Positions 44,397 to 52,593 of a DNA stretch of 64,000 nt are shown piece by piece. Position 1 is the first letter of the stretch, and every line of letters begins with the position of its first letter. The translations under genes were made by a program, and so were the position numbers. A model generated the notes under the pieces. It made no database searches. It was not told the origin of the DNA and saw nothing but the letters and a program-made list of their open reading frames with translations. The stretch is from an uncultured Paracoccaceae bacterium (GTDB taxonomy: Bacteria > Pseudomonadota > Alphaproteobacteria > Rhodobacterales > Rhodobacteraceae), in contig CANLDA010000008.1 of NCBI GenBank assembly GCA_947489325.1, forward strand, positions 1 through 64,000. The letters are read 5' to 3'.

Positions 44397-45626
44397 TTAC
44401 CCCTTGAACTTTGACAGGATCATGGATCCGTTGGTGCCGCCAAAGCCAAAGCTGTTGGTCATGACGCTGTCCAGCCCCGCGCCTTCAACATAGGCCGTGG
44501 CAACTTCGCCTTCATTGATCGCAGGGTCGAGCGTGTCGACATTGATTGAAGGGGTGACGAAATCATTGTCCAGCATCAAAAGACAGAAGATCGCCTCAAG
44601 TGCACCTGCCGCGCCTTGGGCGTGGCCGGTCATGGATTTGGTTGAACTGATTGGTGGTGTGCTGCCTTCACCAAAGACACGGCGCACGGCCTCGACCTCG
44701 CCCACATCCCCAACAGGGGTCGATGTACCATGGGCGTTGATATAGCTGACGCTGCGCCCTTCGGGTAGAGATTGCAGGGCCAGACGCATCGCGCGTTCGC
44801 CGCCTTCGCCAGACGGGGCCACCATATCGTGACCATCAGATGTGGCCGCAAAACCAGTCACTTCGGCATAAATCTTGGCACCGCGTGCCTGTGCGTGTTC
44901 CAGATCTTCCAGAACCACGATGCCGCCACCGCCAGAAATCACGAACCCGTCGCGATCTGCGTCAAATGCGCGTGATGCCTTCGTCGGATCATCATTTTTC
45001 TTGGAAGACATAGCACCCATTGCGTCAAACAGGCAGGACAAGGTCCAGTCCAGTTCCTCGCCGCCACCCGCAAACATCACGTCCTGTTTGCCCATCATGA
45101 TCTGTTCAGCCGCGTTGCCGATACAGTGCAAAGAGGTCGAACAAGCCGAGGTGATCGAATAGTTGATGCCTTTGATCTTAAACGCCGTCGCAAGGTTGGC
45201 CGAGATCGTGGAGGACATGCATTTTGGCACAGCAAAGGGGCCAATGCGTTTGGTTGCACCGGATTTCAGCACGGTTTGATGTGCGGCCAACATAGCGCTG
45301 GTGGACGGCCCACCTGATCCTGCGACAAGACCCGTGCGCTCGTTCACAACGTGCTCGTCGCTCAAACCTGCATCGGCAATGGCTTGCGACATGGCGATAT
45401 GGGCATAGGCCGCGCCGGCACCCATAAAACGCAAGGTGCGTTTGTCGATATGCTCTGCCGGATCAATTTTCAACGTCCCAGCAATTTGGCTGCGAAATCC
45501 GTGCTCGGCCATCTCTGGGCTGGCTTCGATACCGGATTTGCCTGCGCGCAGGCTTGCGGTGACTTCTTCAGCGTTGTTGCCGATTGAGGAAACGATTCCC
45601 AGACCGGTGACGACCACTCGACGCAT
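44397..45626 (-). CDS. fabB: 3-Oxoacyl-[acyl-carrier-protein] synthase I FabB
   Basis: FabB condenses malonyl-ACP with acyl-ACP and is needed for unsaturated fatty acids together with FabA. The 409-residue thiolase-fold enzyme has the nucleophile C162 in TSACSTSLH and the two histidines in NAHGTSTPVGD near residue 300 and GHAQGAAGALEAI near 335. FabB rather than FabF is suggested by the neighbouring fabA and by the CSTSLHCIGNAAEQI stretch. It is separated from fabA by a divergent glutathione transferase gene. Confidence 0.93.
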   Translation of the reverse strand: MRRVVVTGLGIVSSIGNNAEEVTASLRAGKSGIEASPEMAEHGFRSQIAGTLKIDPAEHIDKRTLRFMGAGAAYAHIAMSQAIADAGLSDEHVVNERTGLVAGSGGPSTSAMLAAHQTVLKSGATKRIGPFAVPKCMSSTISANLATAFKIKGINYSITSACSTSLHCIGNAAEQIMMGKQDVMFAGGGEELDWTLSCLFDAMGAMSSKKNDDPTKASRAFDADRDGFVISGGGGIVVLEDLEHAQARGAKIYAEVTGFAATSDGHDMVAPSGEGGERAMRLALQSLPEGRSVSYINAHGTSTPVGDVGEVEAVRRVFGEGSTPPISSTKSMTGHAQGAAGALEAIFCLLMLDNDFVTPSINVDTLDPAINEGEVATAYVEGAGLDSVMTNSFGFGGTNGSMILSKFKG

Positions 45627-45923
45627 AAGTGCACTCCCTTGTTTGCTACTTTCTTACTAGGCATTGCAGAGCCAAGGTGCAAGACGAGTTGGGATTTACA
45701 AGTTATTCTGTTGGGTCTGGGAGCGTCACGTTTAGGATAGGGCGTTTTGCGGATAGGTCTGCTGCGAGGCAATGCGCGACCGCTCTCACAAGAATAATCC
45801 ATAGAAAACCGTGTTAACCGCTACGTGTCTGTGCGAGATAATTGACGGCATGAATGTTTACTGGGAGTGTCGCACAGCCTGCAACCACACGCGACTACCT
45901 GAACGCATGAGGAGATCACAGAG

Positions 45924-46562
45924 ATGTATAAACTGTTCTATGCATTGAAAAGCGCTTCGATGGGTGTTCGTGTCTTGCTGGAAGAAATCGGCATTCCTTA
46001 CGAGCTTATTCAGACGACGGTGGACAAGGGAACGCCACGCCCGTCAGAGCAGTTGGCGGTCAATCCCAACGGCTGGGTTCCGGTTTTGCTGTGGGAAGAT
46101 GGGGCGATGTATGAATGCGCCGCGATTACGATGTTTTTGTGCGACCGACATCCCCAAGTAGGATTGGCACCGTCCGTTGATGATCCATCACGCGCGGAAT
46201 TTTTGCAGACTTTGGTCTATTTTTCCAATTCGGTTCAAAATGCATTTCAACTTACTTATTATCCGGATCGCTTTGTTGACACGCCTTCCGATGAACCAAG
46301 CGCGCAGAGGCGGGGCAATCGTCGGCTGAGGGAAACTTGGGCAATCATTGAAGATCAAATTGCCGACAAGGAATGGGTGCTTGGAAATCGGTTCAGCGCG
46401 GCCGACATCTATCTTTTCATGCTGACCACGTGGTTGCGTTCGGCAAAAGGGCACCCGGCCATTTCCGAGTTTCCTAATGCCAAACGTATCGCTGATAAAG
46501 TTTTGCAAAGATCGAGTGTTCAGCATGTTTATCAGCCCTGGATAGAAAATCCGGAGTATTGA
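45924..46562 (+). CDS. Glutathione S-transferase family protein
   Basis: This 212-residue protein has the N-terminal thioredoxin-like domain (1-78, with VNPNGWVPVLLWEDGAMYECAAI containing the cis-proline) and the C-terminal helical domain with GNRFSAADIYLFMLTTWL near residues 153-170. Function in detoxification or a specific catabolic step cannot be told. AGGAGA precedes the ATG. It lies on the opposite strand between fabB and fabA, a place where related genomes usually have these two side by side. Confidence 0.88.
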   Translation: MYKLFYALKSASMGVRVLLEEIGIPYELIQTTVDKGTPRPSEQLAVNPNGWVPVLLWEDGAMYECAAITMFLCDRHPQVGLAPSVDDPSRAEFLQTLVYFSNSVQNAFQLTYYPDRFVDTPSDEPSAQRRGNRRLRETWAIIEDQIADKEWVLGNRFSAADIYLFMLTTWLRSAKGHPAISEFPNAKRIADKVLQRSSVQHVYQPWIENPEY

Positions 46563-46799
46563 TGTTCACCGCGCCAGAGGGTCGAATAAACCAACCAAAA
46601 CAAGATATCTGAAAACCTGTGTCACGGCACAGAAGCCGCGTGTGTGCAGCAGGCGGCCGCTCGTTCTGCTCATAATATCTGGAAAATTGGTTTTGAACTG
46701 ACATGCGCGGCATGCGGATATGCCTGCTGCCGCCCATCTCTGGATGGGCGGCAACATATATTGCAATGGGCTGACACCTTTTGGTGATGGTCCCAGAGA
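46563..46799. other. Spacer between the GST gene and fabA
   Basis: 237 bases, no gene. It contains a perfect 11-bp hairpin at 46728-46753 (TGCCGCCCATC/GATGGGCGGCA, loop TCTG) without a clear T-run. This could be a terminator for either convergent gene. A second short inverted repeat, AAACCAA/TTGGTTT, also occurs. Confidence 0.5.
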
Positions 46800-47309
46800 T
46801 CAGCTTTCGCTGAGCGCGACTTTCATGTCTTTGACCTGATAGATGACTTCGCCGTCTGCTTCGACAATCCCATCTGCCACACCCATTGTCAGGCGGCGGG
46901 TTTGGATGGCTTTGGTAAAGTCGATCTTATAGGTCAGCATTTTGCGGTCAGGGCGTACCATGCCGGTGAGCTTAACCTCGCCAACACCCAAGGCATATCC
47001 GCGACCCAGCCAGCCACGCCAGCCAAGGTTGAAACCGGTCAACTGCCACAGGCCGTCCAGCCCCAAACAGCCGGGCATGATCGGATTGCCAGGGAAATGA
47101 CAATCAAAGAACCAAAGATCAGGAGTGATATCAAATTCTGCAATAACATGGCCCTTGCCATGCAAGCCACCATCGCCGGAAATATCTGTGATGCGATCCA
47201 TCATCAGCATTGGCGGGGCAGGAAGCTGCGCGTTTCCGGGGCCAAAAAGCTCTCCGCGTGCGCATTGCAAAAGACCTTCTTTGTCGAAACTTGTAGGATA
47301 GTCGGCCAT
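46800..47309 (-). CDS. fabA: 3-Hydroxydecanoyl-[acyl-carrier-protein] dehydratase/isomerase FabA
   Basis: FabA dehydrates 3-hydroxydecanoyl-ACP and isomerises the trans-2 double bond to cis-3, which starts unsaturated fatty acid synthesis. The 169-residue hotdog enzyme has the catalytic H71 in [14 protein letters not shown] and D85 in GLDGLWQL, in register with E. coli H70/D84. It is divergent from irr across a 174-base region and is followed downstream, on the opposite strand, by the GST gene. Confidence 0.96.
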   Translation of the reverse strand: MADYPTSFDKEGLLQCARGELFGPGNAQLPAPPMLMMDRITDISGDGGLHGKGHVIAEFDITPDLWFFDCHFPGNPIMPGCLGLDGLWQLTGFNLGWRGWLGRGYALGVGEVKLTGMVRPDRKMLTYKIDFTKAIQTRRLTMGVADGIVEADGEVIYQVKDMKVALSES

Positions 47310-47414
47310 GTAGGCACGCCCCCTTCGTGTCTATGGTTGTTCTTATGTTCCCTCTAGCACCCTCAAATAGGGTCCTGCAAGGGTATGGTGAAACCGATTG
47401 TTCGGAGTGTTGCG

Positions 47415-47427
47415 ATTGAATTTCAAT
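47415..47427. promoter_or_regulatory. Palindrome in the fabA-irr divergent region
   Basis: ATTGAATTTCAAT is a 13-base palindrome (6-1-6) in the AT-rich spacer, about 55 to 70 bases before irr. It resembles the spacing of iron-control elements but does not match their exact sequence, so its role as an Irr or Fur-family operator is only suggested. Confidence 0.35.
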
Positions 47428-47483
47428 TGAAACTACACCTAAATATGTCTTATATTGCCAGTGAATAAGGATTGGCCCGCATA

Positions 47484-47897
47484 ATGACGCAAGCAATGAC
47501 AATTGGAACTCAATGGCTGGCAGGTGCTGGATTGCGCCCAACACGTCAACGTGTTGCGTTGGCATCCTTGTTGGTGGGCGATGGTCAGGACCGTCACGTC
47601 ACTGCCGAAAGCCTGTTCGCTGCGGCGCGTGATGACGGCGAAAGTGTTTCACTTGCAACGATTTATAACACTTTGCGTGCGTTTTGTGATGCCGGGTTGA
47701 TGCAGGAAATCACCGTGGACGGTGCCAAAAGCTATTTTGACACCAACACGCATGATCACCCGCATTTCTTTTGGGAGGATGAGCGTCGGCTGACGGATGC
47801 GCCTGCAGATCAATTGCAGATCGCCTGTTTGCCTGATGCCCCTGAGGGTGCGGAAATTGCAAAGGTCGATGTGGTAATTCGCCTGCGTCGTAAGTGA
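47484..47897 (+). CDS. irr: Fur-family iron response regulator Irr
   Basis: Irr is the haem-dependent iron regulator of Alphaproteobacteria. The 137-residue protein has a winged-helix N-terminal domain with GLRPTRQRVALASLL near residues 16-30 and SLATIYNTLRAFCDAGLMQEI near 55-75. The dimerisation/metal domain has THDHPHFFWEDE near 88-99. The usual HHH haem-binding triplet is replaced by HDHPH. Placement beside fabA supports Irr over Fur or PerR. The ATG at 47484 is chosen; a TTG at 47472 adds four residues. Confidence 0.83.
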   Translation: MTQAMTIGTQWLAGAGLRPTRQRVALASLLVGDGQDRHVTAESLFAAARDDGESVSLATIYNTLRAFCDAGLMQEITVDGAKSYFDTNTHDHPHFFWEDERRLTDAPADQLQIACLPDAPEGAEIAKVDVVIRLRRK

Positions 47898-47959
47898 TGC
47901 GGAAGTGACTTGTCACTGATCCCCTTTGCAGGGCAAGTTGACCCCGAAAGGGGAGTTTC

Positions 47960-48946
47960 ATGAAAGTAGTGGCTTACAGTGCCTTTGGCGCGGCGCGTGA
48001 TGTTTTGACAGTTCAGGAGGTGGACACACCTGTTGCTGGCCCAGGCGAAGTCTTGGTGCGCATGTCTTTTTCGGGTGTGAATCCATCTGACGTCAAAGCC
48101 CGCGCTGGCGCGCGTCCCGGCGTGACCAAACCTGCCTTTCCAATAATTATCCCCCACAGCGACGGCTCTGGCACAATTGAAGCCGTGGGCGCAGGTGTTG
48201 ATACGTCACGCATGGGCGAAACGGTTTGGATCTGGAATGGCCAATGGCAACGCGGCTTTGGCACATGCGCTGAATATATCGCGTTGCCATCTGATCAGGC
48301 TGTGGCCTTACCCGAAGGCGTGTCGCTTCAAACCGGGGCCGTGCTTGGCATTCCGGGTCTCACGGCGACGCATTGCGTGTTTGCCAATGGCGATGTCGCT
48401 GGCAAAACTGTGTTGATAAGTGGCGGGGCAGGGACCGTGGGTTATCTTGCCGTGCAACTGGCCAAATGGGGCGGCGCACGGGTGCTGGCCACGGGATCGC
48501 CCACTGATTTTGATCGGATCATTCAAGCCGGGGCAGATCACGTGTTTGATTATCACTCTGATACGCTGGCCGAAGATATTCTTGCGGTGACCGATGGCGT
48601 GCTGATCGACCATGCAGTTGAGGTTGAGCTGGGAGTGAACATCGATTTACTGGCCGAAGTGATGGCGCCAAATGGGTATGTTGCGGTGTATGGCTCTGCC
48701 AAGGATATGGCACCAACCATTCCATTCGGCCCTTTGTTGTTCAAGGCCATCACTTTGGACATTGTACTGATCTATATCTTGCCGATGCCCAAACGCATGG
48801 CCGCGATTGAACGGCTGCATGCCGCATTGAATGCGGGGGCGCTAACGATACCTATCGAAGCTGTTTTTTCAGCTGAGGATGCTGCAAAGGCACATGAGAC
48901 CGTTGAAGCGGGCGCGCGTGATGGGGCCGTATTGGTGGGTTTTTAA
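47960..48946 (+). CDS. Quinone oxidoreductase-type zinc-free alcohol dehydrogenase
   Basis: This 328-residue medium-chain dehydrogenase lacks the zinc ligands and matches the NADPH:quinone reductase group. It has the substrate domain FSGVNPSDVKARAGA near residues 37-51 and the nucleotide-binding SGGAGTVGYLAVQLAKWGGARVLATGS near 154-180. Such enzymes reduce quinones or unsaturated carbonyl compounds. The actual substrate is unknown. GAAAGGGGAG precedes the ATG. It follows irr on the same strand. Confidence 0.87.
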   Translation: MKVVAYSAFGAARDVLTVQEVDTPVAGPGEVLVRMSFSGVNPSDVKARAGARPGVTKPAFPIIIPHSDGSGTIEAVGAGVDTSRMGETVWIWNGQWQRGFGTCAEYIALPSDQAVALPEGVSLQTGAVLGIPGLTATHCVFANGDVAGKTVLISGGAGTVGYLAVQLAKWGGARVLATGSPTDFDRIIQAGADHVFDYHSDTLAEDILAVTDGVLIDHAVEVELGVNIDLLAEVMAPNGYVAVYGSAKDMAPTIPFGPLLFKAITLDIVLIYILPMPKRMAAIERLHAALNAGALTIPIEAVFSAEDAAKAHETVEAGARDGAVLVGF

Positions 48947-49009
48947 CGAAAACAGGAGCATCAAAACGAGACGTTTTGGCGATGCACAGTTTGTCGATTG
49001 AGTTCTGTG

Positions 49010-49879
49010 TCAGAACCACTGCCCGGGTTCCATCAGCCCTAGGTCCAACAATTGCCGGGAATGCCAATCAAACGGCACGGAATTGTACCAACTGAAATCA
49101 TGGATATCAAAAGTTGACCCCGGATTGCGTTTCAGCGCTTTGGCGGTGCGAAAGGAACAGACAGCGGCAGTTAGGTTGTTGTGCCATGGGCAACTGTAGG
49201 TGTTGTACTCTTCATCTGAAAAGGTGAAATCCGGGCGTAAGGTCACGTCTTCTCGTGCGCGGAAAATGGAAATGCGATCTATCTTGCGCCGCTCTGCAGG
49301 AACATGTTCCTCGTACCGCCAACGTAGGCCGCCAAAAAAATCCAATTGGCGCTCTTTGGGGTGATTGTGATTTTCTGCATCATTGCGCGCCAATGCGTAA
49401 TAGCCCGATTTATCCAACTGTGCGTTGTCCAGAGACACTGCATTGGGGGTGTCGCCCAAGTCACCTGAGTATAGGTCAATCACATAAGTCAGCATGGCAT
49501 CGCGGCGTTCTTCGGTGTGAAATGCAAGCATTTCGCCGATGGTGCGCGACTCGCAGAATGGAAAGAATAAGTATTCGGCATTGAAACAATAATAGAACCA
49601 GACCTTGGGCGCCGCCTTGGAGATTTTATTGACCGCGTCCATCATGTCAGCCCCGGTGGGCATATCCATGGTGACACGGTGAATGGTTTCGCTCAAATCC
49701 TGAGGCAGTGCATAAACATCAGGCGCAAACAGAAAAACCTCTTTGAAACCCAACTGCTGATGATGACGCAGCGTGGTATCAAGCTCTATGTCATCCTCGG
49801 CAAAGATTAGGGCGATGGGCCCTTTGGCGAACAATGCTTTGCCGTCTTTCAGCATATGTTTCAGTGATGTGAATTTCAT
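49010..49879 (-). CDS. Protein of unknown function, possibly glycosyltransferase-like
   Basis: This 289-residue protein is not securely recognised. The opening LIFAEDDIELDTTLRHHQQLGFKEVFLFAPD is similar to GT-A glycosyltransferases of the GT2/GT92 type, which begin with a strand, an acidic patch and a HH-x-x-LGF helix. The protein is unusually rich in aromatic and histidine residues near the C-terminus (SCPWHNNLTAAVCSF, FDIHDFSWYNSVPFDWHSR). There is no signal peptide or membrane helix. The ATG at 49879 starts the domain directly. It is a single gene facing the QOR gene. Confidence 0.65.
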   Translation of the reverse strand: MKFTSLKHMLKDGKALFAKGPIALIFAEDDIELDTTLRHHQQLGFKEVFLFAPDVYALPQDLSETIHRVTMDMPTGADMMDAVNKISKAAPKVWFYYCFNAEYLFFPFCESRTIGEMLAFHTEERRDAMLTYVIDLYSGDLGDTPNAVSLDNAQLDKSGYYALARNDAENHNHPKERQLDFFGGLRWRYEEHVPAERRKIDRISIFRAREDVTLRPDFTFSDEEYNTYSCPWHNNLTAAVCSFRTAKALKRNPGSTFDIHDFSWYNSVPFDWHSRQLLDLGLMEPGQWF

Positions 49880-49987
49880 AATCTACCCTGCACCCGTTAT
49901 TGCCAAAATCGGTTAATTTGAGGTGCATTGCAAGCCGGTGCTGTTTTGATGTAGGGAAGCGCCTTAAACGCGTATGAGGATAGGGTC

Positions 49988-51310
49988 ATGTCCGAAACCA
50001 AAAAGCTCTTTATCAAGACCTATGGGTGCCAGATGAATGTTTATGACAGCGAACGCATGGCTGAAGCCATGGGGGGCGCTGGCTATGAGACAACCACTGC
50101 TATCGAAGACGCGGATATGATCCTGTTGAACACCTGTCACATTCGTGAAAAGGCGGCGGAAAAGGTGTATTCTGAACTGGGTCGCTTCAAAGGATTGAAA
50201 GAGGCCAAGCCTGACTTGAAAATCGGTGTTGCTGGGTGTGTGGCGCAGGCCGAGGGCGAAGAAATTGTGCGTCGTCAGCCAATGGTCGATCTGGTTGTGG
50301 GGCCGCAAGCCTATCACCGCCTACCCGAGATGGAGGAAAAAATCCGCACCGGCGCACGTGCACTGGACACGGATTTCCCCGAAGAAGACAAATTCGAACT
50401 CTTGAAATCCCGCCCCAAGGGCAAGCGCGCCCCGGCGGCGTTTCTGACTGTGCAGGAAGGCTGCGACAAATTCTGTGCCTTCTGCGTGGTGCCCTATACT
50501 CGCGGTGCCGAGGTCAGCCGCCCTGTGGACCGTGTTCTGAGCGAAGCGCGTGATCTGGTTGATCGTGGCGTGCGCGAAATCACCCTGTTGGGCCAAAACG
50601 TCAACGCTTATCATGGTGAAGGGCGTGATGGACGCAGTCGGAGCCTTGCCGATTTGGTGTGGGAGTTGGACAAGGTTGAAGGGTTGGAGCGCATCCGTTT
50701 TACCACAAGTCACCCCAACGACATGCAGGATGATCTGATTGCGGCTCATGGCGAATGCAAGAAACTGATGCCGTACCTGCATCTTCCTGTGCAGTCAGGC
50801 AGCGACAAAATTCTGAAACGCATGAACCGCAGCCACACCGCAGAAAGTTATCTGCGTGTCATCGAACGCATCCGTGCCGCGCGTCCTGATATCTTGCTCT
50901 CAGGTGATTTCATTGTGGGCTTCCCCGAAGAAACTGAAGAGGATTTTCAGGCCACGTTGGACCTGATCAAAGAGGTCAAATACGGGCAGGCGTACAGCTT
51001 TAAATACTCCACCCGCCCCGGCACCCCCGCGGCCGAGCGTCCCTTGGTTGATGATGCCGAAGCGAGCGACCGCCTGCAACGTCTTCAGGCGCTGATCACG
51101 CAACAGCAACGCGACATTCAAAACAGTATGGTTGGCCGTGAGGTTAGCGTTCTGTTGGAAAAAACGGGTCGTTTAGAGGGGCAAATGGTGGGCAAATCGG
51201 AATATTTGCATGCGGTGCATGTTGGGGGTAATCCGGGTGCTGTGGGCGACATCGTTCGCACCAGAATCGTCGAAAGTTTGACGAATTCCTTGGCAGGTGT
51301 GCGAATTTGA
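49988..51310 (+). CDS. miaB: tRNA-2-methylthio-N6-dimethylallyladenosine synthase MiaB
   Basis: MiaB is a radical-SAM methylthiotransferase that modifies A37 in tRNAs reading U-starting codons. The 440-residue protein has the N-terminal cluster ligands C14, C50 and C84, the radical-SAM cluster C159-x3-C163-x2-C166 (GCDKFCAFC) and a C-terminal TRAM domain (about 375-440). A GAGGATAGGG element precedes the ATG. Confidence 0.96.
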   Translation: MSETKKLFIKTYGCQMNVYDSERMAEAMGGAGYETTTAIEDADMILLNTCHIREKAAEKVYSELGRFKGLKEAKPDLKIGVAGCVAQAEGEEIVRRQPMVDLVVGPQAYHRLPEMEEKIRTGARALDTDFPEEDKFELLKSRPKGKRAPAAFLTVQEGCDKFCAFCVVPYTRGAEVSRPVDRVLSEARDLVDRGVREITLLGQNVNAYHGEGRDGRSRSLADLVWELDKVEGLERIRFTTSHPNDMQDDLIAAHGECKKLMPYLHLPVQSGSDKILKRMNRSHTAESYLRVIERIRAARPDILLSGDFIVGFPEETEEDFQATLDLIKEVKYGQAYSFKYSTRPGTPAAERPLVDDAEASDRLQRLQALITQQQRDIQNSMVGREVSVLLEKTGRLEGQMVGKSEYLHAVHVGGNPGAVGDIVRTRIVESLTNSLAGVRI

Positions 51311-51342
51311 TCTGTTTGCGTATCAGGGACAATGCATAGATT

Positions 51343-51411
51343 GCGTGTTTTTTGTAAATCAAATGCGTATCAATAGACGTCCAAAAACCACAAATTGCGG
51401 AAAAAACACGC
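51343..51411 (+). repeat. Inverted repeat after miaB
   Basis: GCGTGTTTTTT (51343-51353) and AAAAAACACGC (51401-51411) are perfect 11-base complements 47 bases apart. The flanks match loosely too (ATTG before the first, ATTGCGG before the second). It may form the base of a long structured RNA or be a remnant of a small mobile repeat. Confidence 0.5.
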
Positions 51412-51486
51412 GCTGTTCCTACCAGATGTAGTGAAATTTTCTTCACATAAGCAACAAATTTGTTAGAGTGATGTCATTACATTTAT

Positions 51487-51510
51487 CCCTGCCAGAGGTT
51501 TTTTGCAGGG
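51487..51510 (+). promoter_or_regulatory. Leader hairpin covering the ribosome binding site of the OmpA-type gene
   Basis: CCCTGC (51487-51492) pairs with GCAGGG (51505-51510), with a 12-base T-rich loop. The second arm contains most of the GGGAG Shine-Dalgarno sequence (51508-51512) that precedes the ATG at 51516. The hairpin could therefore limit translation unless opened. Confidence 0.45.
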
Positions 51511-51515
51511 AGTGA

Positions 51516-52121
51516 ATGCTTTGGGGGAAATCAGAGGATATAGCTGTGGCAAAAGTGAATTTTTCTGGGGTTCGGTCGGTGTTTGGCTGCATTGCCATTG
51601 GTGCACTGACTTTAATCTCTATCGCGCAGCCTGCGGCCGCGCAAAATCAAAATACCGTACGGGGTGAATCCTATATTCCAACCATCTGGGTCGATCCGGA
51701 TGGGTGTGAGCATTGGGTTATGGATGACGGGCTTGAAGGGTATATGACGCCTCATGTCAATCGTCAGGGTATCCCTGTTTGTCGTCGCGGCGATGTCTGC
51801 GGCGTAATGAATTCTGATCAGTTTTTTGCAACTGATAAATATGCGATCAATGCCAGCGGGCGGTCTCGCCTGCAGCAATTCTTTCAACAGTCATCCGCTT
51901 CGGCGTTCATCATTGCAGGGCATACAGACAGCCGCGCCTCTGATGAATACAACATGCGTCTTTCGTTCAACCGCGCCAATGCGGTTGCTCGGGTTGCCGC
52001 GTCTACGGGTGCAAGAATTGCGGATGTACGTGGATACGGTGAGCGTATCCCACGTGCCAGCAATGCGACACGCGCCGGAATGGCGGAAAATCGTCGTGTT
52101 GAAATCATCTGTTTACGCTAA
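51516..52121 (+). CDS. OmpA-family protein with an N-terminal paralogous domain
   Basis: This 201-residue exported protein has a signal peptide ending AAAQ at about residue 43, then a small domain at 57-89 with the pattern IWVDPxGC, HW, DDGxEGY and a final PVC. The OmpA-like peptidoglycan-binding domain has AFIIAGHTDSRASDEYNMRLSFNRANAV near residues 129-156 and NRRVEI at the end. The first domain recurs in the lipoprotein encoded twelve bases downstream. The ATG at 51516 with GGGAG is used; a GTG at 51546 with GAGG would give a more usual signal length. Confidence 0.85.
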   Translation: MLWGKSEDIAVAKVNFSGVRSVFGCIAIGALTLISIAQPAAAQNQNTVRGESYIPTIWVDPDGCEHWVMDDGLEGYMTPHVNRQGIPVCRRGDVCGVMNSDQFFATDKYAINASGRSRLQQFFQQSSASAFIIAGHTDSRASDEYNMRLSFNRANAVARVAASTGARIADVRGYGERIPRASNATRAGMAENRRVEIICLR

Positions 52122-52133
52122 GGGAGCGAGATT

Positions 52134-52430
52134 ATGAAACTTGTTCGGAGTATTCTCCTCATTGGCGTCGCCGCAAGTCTGGCCGCGTGTAATTCGGCCG
52201 ACAAATCGGTGGACCGTCAGATTTTTGACCGCGAACACCTCAGCAAACTCAAGGCGGGCATCTGGGTTGATCCCAACGGCTGTGATCACTGGATTATTGA
52301 TGACGGGGCCGAAGGATACCTGTCTCAGCGTCTGGATAAATACGGCAAGCCGGTCTGTTCCGGCGTGGCACCTCCTGGGGTGGCGACTGGGCCGTTCAAG
52401 AAAGGGTCAAACTTCCCTGACCCGATCTAA
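52134..52430 (+). CDS. Small lipoprotein sharing a domain with the upstream OmpA-type protein
   Basis: This 98-residue lipoprotein has a lipobox LAAC with the acylated cysteine at C19. Residues 43-75 repeat the same small domain as the neighbour: IWVDPxGC, HW, DDGxEGY and PVC, with two cysteines at C50 and C75 in conserved positions. The rest is a short proline- and glycine-rich tail. Function unknown. The two genes are twelve bases apart and surely form an operon, which ends at a terminator right after this gene. Confidence 0.8.
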   Translation: MKLVRSILLIGVAASLAACNSADKSVDRQIFDREHLSKLKAGIWVDPNGCDHWIIDDGAEGYLSQRLDKYGKPVCSGVAPPGVATGPFKKGSNFPDPI

Positions 52431-52450
52431 GACTTCGGTTTTCAAACAAG

Positions 52451-52480
52451 GCCGCGCATCTTCGGATGGGCGGCTTTTTT
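52451..52480 (+). terminator. Rho-independent terminator after the lipoprotein gene
   Basis: The stem GCCGCGCATC pairs with GATGGGCGGC (one mismatch) around a stable TTCG tetraloop and is followed by six T residues. Confidence 0.88.
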
Positions 52481-52593
52481 CGTGTCAAATGCGAAATTTT
52501 TCGAACTGTGAAGATATTTTACCGTTCGGTGCTTGCACTCTCTGCGTCAACTTGGCACCATTTCAATACATCAACTCTTTGACGGAGATTTTT

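Noticed and set aside
52141-52593. N-terminal extension of PhoH through the lipoprotein gene
   Set aside because: This part reads the lipoprotein gene and its terminator out of frame. The TTG at 52594 has a proper ribosome site and the family's normal start.
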